In this document: one piece after another, positions 8,166 to 15,577 of the stretch
How positions within the stretch are numbered: the stretch's first letter is position 1
Layout: each line of letters starts with the position of its first letter
NCBI RefSeq assembly: GCF_023078475.1
Contig: NZ_CP095741.1
Location: forward strand, 1,860,001-1,924,000
Reading direction: 5' to 3'
Source: Luteibacter aegosomaticola
Lineage (GTDB): Bacteria; Pseudomonadota; Gammaproteobacteria; Xanthomonadales; Rhodanobacteraceae
Length of the DNA: 64,000 nt
Translations under genes and position numbers: made by a program
The notes under the pieces: generated by a model
Databases searched by the model: none
What the model saw: the letters and a program-made list of their open reading frames with translations, nothing else
What the model was told of the DNA's origin: nothing

Positions 8166-9047
8166 TCAGGCCGAGGCGCGTACGCGTTCGCTGTCCTTGC
8201 CCGGCGGCAGGCCGAACAGGCGCCGGTACTCGCGGGTGAATTGCTGCACGCTTTCGTAGCCGACGGCAAAGGCAGCGCCGCTGGCTGACGAGCCTTCGGC
8301 GGTCATCAGCCGCCTGGCCTCGATCAGGCGTAATTGCTTCTGGAACTGCAGGGGCGAAAGCGACGTGATAGCGCGGAAGTGCTCGTAGAACGACGAAGGG
8401 CTCATGCCCGCCACGGCGGCCAGGCGCTCGATCGGCAGGGGCTGGCTGAATTCGGCGCGAAGCAGTGCCACCGCGCGCGTCACGCGTTGCGCATGGCTAT
8501 CGGGCCAGCCCAGCTGGCGGATGGCCGCGCCATGCGTGCCCGAAAGCAACCAGTAATGCAGCTCGCGAACGAACTGGGCGTGGAGCACCGGCAGCGCGGT
8601 GGGCCGGTCCAGCAAACGCATGAGCCGCAGCGCGGCGTCGGCCACTTCGTGGTCCGTGGGTTCCACGTGCACGGGCAGGCGCGCCGTCGCTACCTCGGCC
8701 TTCATCTCCACCATGAGCTCGGCGATCAGCGCAGGGTCCAGGTCCATGACCAGCGAGTAATAGGGCGTGTCTGCACTGGCTTCGGTGATCTGGCTGACCG
8801 TCGGCACGTCGGCGGTGATGAGCAGGGAATCGCCCGCGCTGAAATCGAAGGTCGCCGTGCCTTGGGTGACCCGCTTGCTACCCTGGAGGACCAGGCAGGC
8901 GAGCGGCCGCGAAATCGCGTAATCGAGGCCAGTCGGGGCGGCACAGCGTATGACCGTCAACCCAGGTATGGGCGTATGTGCGACGCCCTCGGGGGGCGCA
9001 ACGGCCTCGGCGTAACGGCTGACGATCTGGAGCAATAGGTCATGCAT
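8166..9047 (-). CDS. AraC-family transcriptional regulator
   Basis: About 293 aa from the ATG at 9047 (MHDLLLQIVSRYAEAV), which has GAGG 8 nt upstream; an ORF start at 9071 lacks such a site. The N-terminal half is an AraC_N-type cupin domain (CLVLQGSKRVTQG, then FSAGDSLLITADVPTVSQIT). The last 100 residues are a double helix-turn-helix (IERLAAVAGMSPSSFYEHFR and AAFAVGYESVQQFTREYRR). It is transcribed away from an SDR gene with about 160 nt between the starts, the usual arrangement for an AraC regulator controlling a neighbouring oxidoreductase. Confidence 0.9.
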   Translation of the reverse strand: MHDLLLQIVSRYAEAVAPPEGVAHTPIPGLTVIRCAAPTGLDYAISRPLACLVLQGSKRVTQGTATFDFSAGDSLLITADVPTVSQITEASADTPYYSLVMDLDPALIAELMVEMKAEVATARLPVHVEPTDHEVADAALRLMRLLDRPTALPVLHAQFVRELHYWLLSGTHGAAIRQLGWPDSHAQRVTRAVALLRAEFSQPLPIERLAAVAGMSPSSFYEHFRAITSLSPLQFQKQLRLIEARRLMTAEGSSASGAAFAVGYESVQQFTREYRRLFGLPPGKDSERVRASA

Positions 9048-9205
9048 GACAGGCCCTCGGGACGCTGCCATCCTACTGCGATGCCGTCACGCCGCGCGAA
9101 GGTTCGGAGAAACAGGCAAAGAACGCCGAGATTCGGGCAAAGGCTGGTGGCCGCGCCGCGCCCAGACTGGCCACCTCGCTTATCCCACCCACGAGGCGTT
9201 TCTCC

Positions 9206-9961
9206 ATGAACACGATTTCCCTGATCACCGGCGCCAGCCGCGGCCTGGGCCGCAATGCCGCCCTGCACATCGCCCGCAAGGGTGGCGATGTCGTCATCAC
9301 CTATCAAAGCCGCGTAAGCGATGCGCTGGCACTGGTCGATGAGTTGACGGCCATGGGCCGCAAGGCTGTCGCCCTACAGCTCGATGTCGGCGACACCGCG
9401 ACGTTTCCCGCCTTCGGCGCAAGCCTGCGCGCCGCGCTGACGAAAACGTGGGGACGCGAGACGTTCGATCACCTCGTCAACAACGCCGGCCACGGCGATG
9501 TCGCGCCGATCACCGAAACCACCGAAGCGCAGTTCGACCGCCTGGTCGACGTGCACTTCAAGGGCGTCTTTTTCCTCACGCAGGCCTTGCTTCCGCTCCT
9601 GGTTGATGGCGGGCGCATCATCAATCTCTCCACGGGACTGACCCGAATCTCGGCGCCAGGCTGGTCGGCCTACGCCGCGGTGAAGGGCGCAGTAGAGGTG
9701 CTGTCCGTCTACATGGCGCGTGAACTGGGTGGTCGCGGCATCACCGTAAACGCGGTGGCTCCGGGCGCGATCGAGACCGATTTCTTCGGGGGTGCCGTGC
9801 GCGATACGCCCGAGTTCAATCAGTTCTTCGCTGGCATCACGGCACTGGGCCGCGTAGGTGTCGCCGACGACGTGGGACCGATGATCGCCAGCCTGCTTTC
9901 GACGGATAACCGCTGGGTGACCGGGCAGCGGATCGAGGTATCGGGCGGGCAGGGGATCTAG
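9206..9961 (+). CDS. SDR-family NAD(P)-dependent oxidoreductase
   Basis: 251 aa, classical SDR. The cofactor-binding loop is TGASRGLGRNAAL near the N-terminus, followed by NNAGHGDV. The catalytic residues sit in INLSTGL (Ser) and YAAVK (Tyr and Lys), with VNAVAPGAIETDFF after the active site and a C-terminal WVTGQRIEVSGG. It is cytosolic; the substrate is unknown. Divergent from the AraC regulator at 8166-9047, which is its most likely controller. Confidence 0.92.
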   Translation: MNTISLITGASRGLGRNAALHIARKGGDVVITYQSRVSDALALVDELTAMGRKAVALQLDVGDTATFPAFGASLRAALTKTWGRETFDHLVNNAGHGDVAPITETTEAQFDRLVDVHFKGVFFLTQALLPLLVDGGRIINLSTGLTRISAPGWSAYAAVKGAVEVLSVYMARELGGRGITVNAVAPGAIETDFFGGAVRDTPEFNQFFAGITALGRVGVADDVGPMIASLLSTDNRWVTGQRIEVSGGQGI

Positions 9962-9979
9962 CGCGCAAGCGGATCCGAT

Positions 9980-10015
9980 GGCAGGGGCGCGCGGGGAGGC
10001 CGACGCGCCCCTGCC
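9980..10015. terminator. Convergent terminator hairpin between SDR and NTF2-like genes
   Basis: A perfect 12-bp inverted repeat (GGCAGGGGCGCG at 9980-9991, its complement at 10004-10015) with a 12-nt loop lies between two convergent genes. It has no clear T-tract on either side, so it may act as a transcription barrier or mRNA 3' end rather than a canonical intrinsic terminator. Confidence 0.55.
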
Positions 10016-10018
10016 GGG

Positions 10019-10447
10019 CTACTCGCGCTCCACCCATTCGGCGCGCCACGACGGCGCATCGAACGGATCGGCGAAATACTGCGTTTCGTGCGCTACCTTG
10101 CCGTCACGAAACGTCATGATGCTTACTGTGTAAGCCAGCTTGCCCTGGTAATCGATGGTGTATTCGGTGACCCAGAGCGCACCATCGCCAGTAACGCGGC
10201 GCACCTTGAAGCCGGACGGCTTACCGGGGTGATGGCTCCGGAGTGCCTGCAGGTTCTTCCGCCCGTGGATCACCTCGCCCGACTGCGGGTACTCGCACAC
10301 CGCGTCGTCGTGATAAATCGCGTGCTCGGCATCCTGATCGCCGGCTGCGGAGGCGGCCCAGTGCTGGTCGATGGCGGTGCGGATGGCCAAGGGTTCCATG
10401 GCACTGTTGTGGCGCGAGGTGCCCCCAGCGGTATTGGAATAATCCAC
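10019..10447 (-). CDS. SnoaL/NTF2-like protein
   Basis: 142 aa with the cone-like NTF2 pattern: an N-terminal helix IRTAIDQHWAASAAGDQDAEHAIYHDDAVCEYPQ (read in parts), then GEVIHGRKNLQALRSHH, and C-terminal strands YTVSIMTFRDGKVAHETQYFA typical of SnoaL-like folds that bind small hydrophobic ligands or act as isomerases. The GTG at 10447 has GAGGG 6 nt upstream. An ATG at 10399 would remove 16 residues that look disordered but lacks a ribosome binding site. No specific substrate can be assigned. Confidence 0.8.
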   Translation of the reverse strand: MDYSNTAGGTSRHNSAMEPLAIRTAIDQHWAASAAGDQDAEHAIYHDDAVCEYPQSGEVIHGRKNLQALRSHHPGKPSGFKVRRVTGDGALWVTEYTIDYQGKLAYTVSIMTFRDGKVAHETQYFADPFDAPSWRAEWVERE

Positions 10448-10595
10448 CCGCTGCCCTCTATCGATACTGTGAAATGTGTCGCATTATTGGGTGGATTCCG
10501 GGGGGCAGTCAGTCGCAGTTTTTCTCAGGGGCCTTTGAGCTCCCTGGCGAGGGCCGTTCACACCGGTCGTTTTTTTCATCGCCAGCGACGAATCC

Positions 10596-11438
10596 ATGAA
10601 CACCCCGATAGAGACACCCGCCCACCCCCGCAAAGGCAGCATCGCCTGCGTCGGCATGGGTATCACCCTAGGCTCCCACCTTACGCCCCTCTCCCGTAGC
10701 CACATCGAAACAGCCGATGTCGTGTTTGCGGCTCTTTCCGACCATGTCGTCCAGCTGTGGCTGGAGCGGCTGAACGCCGACGTGCGTAGCCTGCAGCCGT
10801 ACTATCAGCCGGGTAAGTCGCGCATGCGGACCTACCGGGAGTGGGTCGAGGTCATGATGACCGAGGTTCGCGCTGGTAAGCGGGTTTGCGCGGTGTTCTA
10901 CGGTCACCCCGGCATTTTTGCGTGGTCGCCGCACAAGGTTGTCGAGGTGGCGCGCGCCGAGGGCTATGCCGCGCACATGGAAGCCGGCGTCTCCGCCGAG
11001 GATTGCCTGTATGCGGATCTCGGCATCGATCCGGGCCGGGTCGGATGCCAGCATCTTGAGGCGAGCCAGCCATTATTCTTCGAGCGCCACCTGGATACGA
11101 CAAGCTACGTGGTTCTTTGGCAGCTCGGCGTCGTCGGCGATCGTTCGCTCGGGCGGTTCCTTACCCCTGATGCCTACCGCGAGCTGCTTACGGAACGCCT
11201 GCTGGCGGACTATCCGGCCGACCACGAGATCACGATCTACCGCGCGCCCACGCTACCCATCCATGGTCCACATATCCAGCGGATGGCGTTGCGCGATTTT
11301 TCCAAGGGGACATTCACGGGCCACGAGACGATGGTGCTCCCGCCAGCCCAGGCCCTCAGGCCCAACGTCGCGATGCGCGCCCGGCTCGATGCCCTCGACG
11401 CGGTTCACGGCTCCGGCTTCGCCCCCGCATCCGCGTAA
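10596..11438 (+). CDS. Borosin-type peptide backbone alpha-N-methyltransferase (TP-methylase fold)
   Basis: 280 aa. The fold is that of tetrapyrrole methylases: IACVGMGITLG at 17-26 and VFYGHPGIF at 100-108. What makes it borosin-like is the catalytic set: Tyr70, Arg76, Tyr80 and Tyr102 have exactly the spacing (6, 10, 32) of Tyr66, Arg72, Tyr76 and Tyr98 in the fungal enzyme OphMA. Other borosin features are GVSAEDCLYADLGIDP at 131-146 (compare SAEDYMFADLEFDP) and GCQHLEASQPLFF at 150-162. Such enzymes use SAM to methylate backbone amides of a precursor peptide. Here the precursor is not fused, and a small leader-like ORF lies 81 nt downstream, as in split borosins (SonM/SonA). The alternative, a cobalamin or siroheme methylase, is unlikely because no such genes are nearby. 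Confidence 0.82.
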   Translation: MNTPIETPAHPRKGSIACVGMGITLGSHLTPLSRSHIETADVVFAALSDHVVQLWLERLNADVRSLQPYYQPGKSRMRTYREWVEVMMTEVRAGKRVCAVFYGHPGIFAWSPHKVVEVARAEGYAAHMEAGVSAEDCLYADLGIDPGRVGCQHLEASQPLFFERHLDTTSYVVLWQLGVVGDRSLGRFLTPDAYRELLTERLLADYPADHEITIYRAPTLPIHGPHIQRMALRDFSKGTFTGHETMVLPPAQALRPNVAMRARLDALDAVHGSGFAPASA

Positions 11439-11519
11439 TGCCCTAAAGATCCAAACCTGCCCGCCGCTATGGTGGTGCAGGTTCCAATCCCGTCATCAAC
11501 CACGAACCAGGGGAACGTA

Positions 11520-11834
11520 ATGCGTGACACCGTAGAACTGCTTGAGGCCATTGGCCGGGATGCCACCTTGCGCCACGCATCGCAGGAGGAGCTTGCGCAC
11601 GCCCTCGATGCCGCGGGTGCCTCGGCCGGGTTGCGCGAACTCGCAGCCCATGGCGATGCCGCGAAGCTCACCGAAGAGCTGGGTCTGGAACACATGCACG
11701 TTGAGCACACGAGCCAGACGGGCGGCCACGAAGGCGACGGTCACGACGACCATCATCACCATCACCATGACGACGGCAAGGACAACGAGCCGAAGAAGAC
11801 GCCTGACGACGGCGAAGCAACGCCGTCGAATTGA
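11520..11834 (+). CDS. Candidate split-borosin precursor peptide with His-rich tail
   Basis: 104 aa from the ATG at 11520, with AGGGG 6 nt upstream; an in-frame ATG at 11469 has no ribosome binding site. Residues 1-56 are predicted helical with the pattern of SonA-type leaders and LigA-like domains: LLEAIGRDATLRHAS, LDAAGAS, then LRELAAHGDAAKLTEELG. Residues 57-104 change character completely: HMHVEHTSQTGG, then Gly/His/Asp with six consecutive His at 78-83, then a Lys/Pro/Asp tail. In this family the core lies just after the helical leader, so HMHVEHT is the likeliest methylated strand. The His/Asp segment could bind metal. It sits between the methyltransferase and a diguanylate cyclase gene that begins 10 nt later. 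Confidence 0.7.
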   Translation: MRDTVELLEAIGRDATLRHASQEELAHALDAAGASAGLRELAAHGDAAKLTEELGLEHMHVEHTSQTGGHEGDGHDDHHHHHHDDGKDNEPKKTPDDGEATPSN

Positions 11835-11843
11835 GGCTATTGC

Positions 11844-13661
11844 ATGCAGCGTAGCCGCCAGCGGCGCGTACGCTCGTGGCCGGCGCTCATGGCGTTGGCT
11901 CTCGGCTTGTGCGCGCCTGGTTTGCACGCCGATCCGGCACTGCCCGCTCCCGCGGGCGGTGCCCGGTTGGCGCAGGCGGATGCGTTGCGTACGTCGGATC
12001 ATGGTCGCTTCGTCGTAATGCTGGAATCGCTGCGCAACGAAGCGGCGAACCTCACCGAGCACGACCGATGGTACCTTCGCTTCCTTGATGGCTGGGAGGC
12101 AAACTACGAAGGGCGCTACCCGGCGGCGGAAACGACCCTGCGTGATGTGATGGCACACGCGGACGACGATGTCCTCGTGACACGCGCTACCGCCATGCTG
12201 ATGAACAATCTCAGCGAGCAGGGCAAGTATGCGGAAGCCTATGCCGTTGCGACGCGCGCCGCGGATGGTCTGCCTGACGTGAGCGACCCGTTAGCGCGTT
12301 ATGTGTTGCTGGCGAACCTGTCGCAGATGCTGACCTTCGCGGGCCAGCCGGAGGTTGGCCTCGACTACGCCGAAAAGATGTTGAAAGCCACGCCTGCGGG
12401 GCAGTCGCCATGCCAGGCTATGGTGCAAAAAGTGACGGCCCTCGAGGGTTCGCGCAAGCTGACATCGCAGAGCCCCGAACTTCTGTCGACGATCGATGCA
12501 TGCGCCGCCGCAGGCCAGCCGATCTTCGCAAACACGATGTCGCTCATTCTTGTCGACCGCCTGATCGATGAGAACAAGCTGCCGGAGGCCCTGGCGGCAA
12601 GCGAGCGCATCACGCCGGTTATCGAGGCCAGCCACTACTACCGGCATATCATCGACGCGATGAGCCAGCGGGCGCGGATCTACGACCAGCTCGGCAATGC
12701 GGCCGCGGCGAAGAAGACCGCGCTCGCAACCGTTGCCATGGGGCACGATGGTGATATCAACGAAGCGCTGCGATTCGCTTTCCGGATCCTCTACACGATC
12801 GAGAAGGCACAAGGTCATCCCAGCAGCGCGCTCGATTACTATGAACATTACGTGGTCCAGGACCAGGGCTATCTGCGCGACGCCAATGTCCGGAACGCCG
12901 CGTATGAGGCAGCACGCGAGCACTTCCGCGCCGATAAGCTTGAGACGGAAGGCCTGAGCAAGGAAAACCGGATCCTCAGGCTCCAGCAGGCACTGGATGG
13001 CAAGGCGGTCGAGACCAGCCGACTCTATGTCGTGATGATGGCCATTGTGCTGCTCTCGATTATTTTTCTGATGATACGCATCAAGCGATCCCAGCTGCGC
13101 TTTAAGTGGCTATCGTCGTGTGATGGCCTGACCGGCATCTTCCATCACCAACACTTCATGAGCGAGGCCGGGAGAGGACTCCGCATGCTCGAGAAGCGGT
13201 CGAGCGACGGGTGTCTCGTATTCGTCGACCTGGATCACTTCAAGCAGGTGAACGACACGCACGGACACGCAGTCGGTGATGCTGTGCTGAAACACGCCGT
13301 CGCGATCTGCAAGGGGCAGCTACGTAAAGCCGACCTGCTTGGCCGGTTGGGCGGCGAGGAGTTCGGCATCCTGCTGGTGGATACGCCGATGTTGCAGGGG
13401 CGTGTCGTGGCGGAACGTATCCGCCTGGCATTCGCGTCGTCTCCACTGGAGGTCGATGGAGTCGTTGTTTCGTTCTCCGCCAGCGTTGGTCTGGCGTCGA
13501 CGGCTGCCGTGGGGCACGATCTTCAAGCCCTCTGTCGTGCAGCGGATGCCGCGTTATATGTCGCGAAGCACCGGGGGCGCAACCGGCTTGTCGTTCATGG
13601 CGACGGGGATGAACCCGTCGCCATGGCGCTTCTTGCGGCTGGATCGCGGTCTCATCCCTGA
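11844..13661 (+). CDS. Membrane diguanylate cyclase with periplasmic TPR-like sensor
   Basis: 605 aa. A signal sequence (ALMALALGLCAPGLHA, residues 14-29) leads to a ~360-residue periplasmic region of TPR-like helical repeats. A TM helix follows at about 395-412 (LYVVMMAIVLLSIIFLMI) and then a cytoplasmic GGDEF domain with the active GGEEF motif at 503-507. An inhibitory RxxD site (RKAD, 494-497) lies five residues before GGEEF, so product inhibition by c-di-GMP is expected. The start codon is 10 nt after the precursor ORF's stop, so co-transcription with the borosin genes is likely, although no functional link is established. The TGA stop sits inside a 9-bp hairpin. Confidence 0.9.
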   Translation: MQRSRQRRVRSWPALMALALGLCAPGLHADPALPAPAGGARLAQADALRTSDHGRFVVMLESLRNEAANLTEHDRWYLRFLDGWEANYEGRYPAAETTLRDVMAHADDDVLVTRATAMLMNNLSEQGKYAEAYAVATRAADGLPDVSDPLARYVLLANLSQMLTFAGQPEVGLDYAEKMLKATPAGQSPCQAMVQKVTALEGSRKLTSQSPELLSTIDACAAAGQPIFANTMSLILVDRLIDENKLPEALAASERITPVIEASHYYRHIIDAMSQRARIYDQLGNAAAAKKTALATVAMGHDGDINEALRFAFRILYTIEKAQGHPSSALDYYEHYVVQDQGYLRDANVRNAAYEAAREHFRADKLETEGLSKENRILRLQQALDGKAVETSRLYVVMMAIVLLSIIFLMIRIKRSQLRFKWLSSCDGLTGIFHHQHFMSEAGRGLRMLEKRSSDGCLVFVDLDHFKQVNDTHGHAVGDAVLKHAVAICKGQLRKADLLGRLGGEEFGILLVDTPMLQGRVVAERIRLAFASSPLEVDGVVVSFSASVGLASTAAVGHDLQALCRAADAALYVAKHRGRNRLVVHGDGDEPVAMALLAAGSRSHP

Positions 13662-13667
13662 GACCGC
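13646..13667. terminator. Hairpin at the convergent ends of the GGDEF and GH2 genes
   Basis: A perfect 9-bp stem (GCGGTCTCA / TGAGACCGC, 4-nt loop) overlaps the stop codon of the diguanylate cyclase gene and lies 7 nt from the stop of the convergent GH2 gene. No T-tract follows on either strand. Confidence 0.5.
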
Positions 13668-13673
13668 GCGGCA

Positions 13674-15542
13674 TCACGGCGCGCTATTCGCGCGGATCGT
13701 CGCTTCGTTGATCTCCCGCACCTTTGCCTCGTCAACCTTTTCGACCTTGCGATCGTAGGTGTAGAGACCATTGTGCTCGCCCTCGACGTCGGTGATCTGC
13801 GTATAGACGCTACCCGATACGCCGATGGCTGGCGCCTTGTCACGCAGCACCGCCGTATTGGCCACGTAGCCGGCGTTGAGCGCAGCCTGGTCCTTCACAT
13901 CGCCATACGGGTTGATCGCGGTGTTCGGCCAGACATGGCCCGGCACGCCCAGCGTCAGGCCGCCATGTTCGCCATCCATCGATGCACGCTTCGCGTCCGG
14001 CGCCGGCAGGCCCGGGCCCTGGTAGTCGTGCACGTCGATCATGTCCCCAGCGTGGACATCGCCCTTGGTATCGCAGCAGTTGTAGCCGCTGCGTGCGTTG
14101 ACCAGGCGCGAGGGATCGAGCTTCTTGATCTGGGCGGAGAGTTCACCCGCCGCCGGAATGCTCCACTGGCCCCAGCCTTCGTTGAACGGGATCCAGCCGA
14201 TGATCGAGGTCTCGCCCTTGAGCTGGTTGACGATCGCGGTGACGTCCTTTTTGAACCGGGTTTTGTCGGCTTCGCTGATCTTGTCGTTGTGGCCGTTCGG
14301 CATGGCGGGCATGTCCTGCCACACCATCAGGCCAATGCGGTCGGCCCAGTAGTACCAGCGTGCCGGTTCCACCTTGATGTGCTTGCGGATGGTGTTGAAG
14401 CCGAAATCCTTGGTCTTCTGGATATCGAACTTCAGCGCCGCGTCGGTCGGGGCGGTGTGGATGCCATCCGGCCAGTAGCCCTGGTCGAGCGTGGCGAGCA
14501 GGAAGGTGGGCTTGCCGTTGAGCACGATACGGTTCTTGCCATCGATCGACTTGATGCCGATCGTGCGCAGGCCCGCGTAACTCGTCACTTCATCGTTCTG
14601 GCCGCCCTGGCTGAGCGTGGCCTTGAACGTGTACAGGAACGGGTCGGCGGGGCTCCACAGGTGCGGGTCCTTGATCGCCAGGTGCAGCGGCTTGCCGGCC
14701 GCGCCGGATGCCTCACCGACGGCGTTGCCGTTGGCGTAGGCCGTGACATGAAGCGTCGCACCCGCGGCCTTGCCATCGACCTTCGTGTCGACGGTAAAGC
14801 CATCCAGGCTCGCGTCGCTCGTGAAGGTCAGCTGCGCCAGGCTGGCCGCCGGCACCGGCTCGATCCACACCGACTGCCAGATGCCCGAGGCGGGGGTGTA
14901 GAAGATGCCTTCGGGCTTGAGGCGCTGCTTGCCGACCATGACGTTCTCGCCGTCGACCGGCGCGTGCACGGCCACGACGATTTCCTGCGGGCCGCTGGGG
15001 CGCAGCGCAGCGGTGATGTCGGCGCTAAACGACGTGTAGCCGTCCGTATGCTTCGCCACCTGCTTGCCGTTGACGTACACCGTGGCTTCCTGGGCCACCG
15101 CGCCGAAGTTCAGGCGCACGTGCTGGCCCTTCGCCGTGAAGTCGGCGGGGATCTCGACCGTGCGACGGTAAAGCATGAAGTCCGAGTGCTTCTGCACGCC
15201 GGAGAGCACGGACTCGACCGGGTAGGGCACCAGCACCTTGTCCTTCAGCGCCTCACCGAAGTGGGGTGCGGCGGCCTTGTCGGTCGCGGCGTATTCCCAC
15301 AAGCCGTTGAGGCTCAGCCACGTCGGCTTATCGATCGACGGGCGGGCGAGCTGGGGGCGTGGGTACTCGGGCAGGGCATTCGTCGGCGAGACGTCGGCGG
15401 TCCACGGGGTGGGAAGCACGGCGGTCTTGCCGTTCCACACGCCGTCGGCCGCGGAGACGGCCATGGCTGGCGCCGCGAGGGCGATGGCCAATGTGATGGC
15501 GAGGTAGGGGCGGGATCGGGGGAGCTTCGGGGTGAACGTCAT
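13674..15542 (-). CDS. Secreted glycoside hydrolase family 2 enzyme
   Basis: 622 aa with a signal peptide (AITLALALAAPAMAVSA-like start, cleaved near Ala31). It has the GH2 architecture: a jelly-roll sugar-binding domain (WLSLNGLWEYA; VRLNFGAVAQEATVYVNGKQ in parts), an Ig-like sandwich, then a TIM barrel. The general acid/base is the Glu in WIPFNEGWGQW and the probable nucleophile is the Glu in DGEHGGL. GH2 covers beta-mannosidases, beta-galactosidases and beta-glucuronidases. Next to GH92 alpha-mannosidases, a beta-mannosidase acting on the N-glycan core or on mannosides is the best guess. It follows the GH92 gene by 35 nt in the TonB receptor operon. Confidence 0.88.
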   Translation of the reverse strand: MTFTPKLPRSRPYLAITLAIALAAPAMAVSAADGVWNGKTAVLPTPWTADVSPTNALPEYPRPQLARPSIDKPTWLSLNGLWEYAATDKAAAPHFGEALKDKVLVPYPVESVLSGVQKHSDFMLYRRTVEIPADFTAKGQHVRLNFGAVAQEATVYVNGKQVAKHTDGYTSFSADITAALRPSGPQEIVVAVHAPVDGENVMVGKQRLKPEGIFYTPASGIWQSVWIEPVPAASLAQLTFTSDASLDGFTVDTKVDGKAAGATLHVTAYANGNAVGEASGAAGKPLHLAIKDPHLWSPADPFLYTFKATLSQGGQNDEVTSYAGLRTIGIKSIDGKNRIVLNGKPTFLLATLDQGYWPDGIHTAPTDAALKFDIQKTKDFGFNTIRKHIKVEPARWYYWADRIGLMVWQDMPAMPNGHNDKISEADKTRFKKDVTAIVNQLKGETSIIGWIPFNEGWGQWSIPAAGELSAQIKKLDPSRLVNARSGYNCCDTKGDVHAGDMIDVHDYQGPGLPAPDAKRASMDGEHGGLTLGVPGHVWPNTAINPYGDVKDQAALNAGYVANTAVLRDKAPAIGVSGSVYTQITDVEGEHNGLYTYDRKVEKVDEAKVREINEATIRANSAP

Positions 15543-15577
15543 CTAAGGTCCTTTCATGCGGTGTCGCGCATAGCGTT

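Noticed and set aside
11752..11769. Six-His run as an engineered affinity tag
   Set aside because: Codons are mixed CAT/CAC and embedded in a longer native His/Asp region inside an ORF with natural flanks.
12721..12730. Possible frameshift in the diguanylate cyclase
   Set aside because: The frame is continuous from signal peptide to GGEEF; overlapping open frames are GC shadows.
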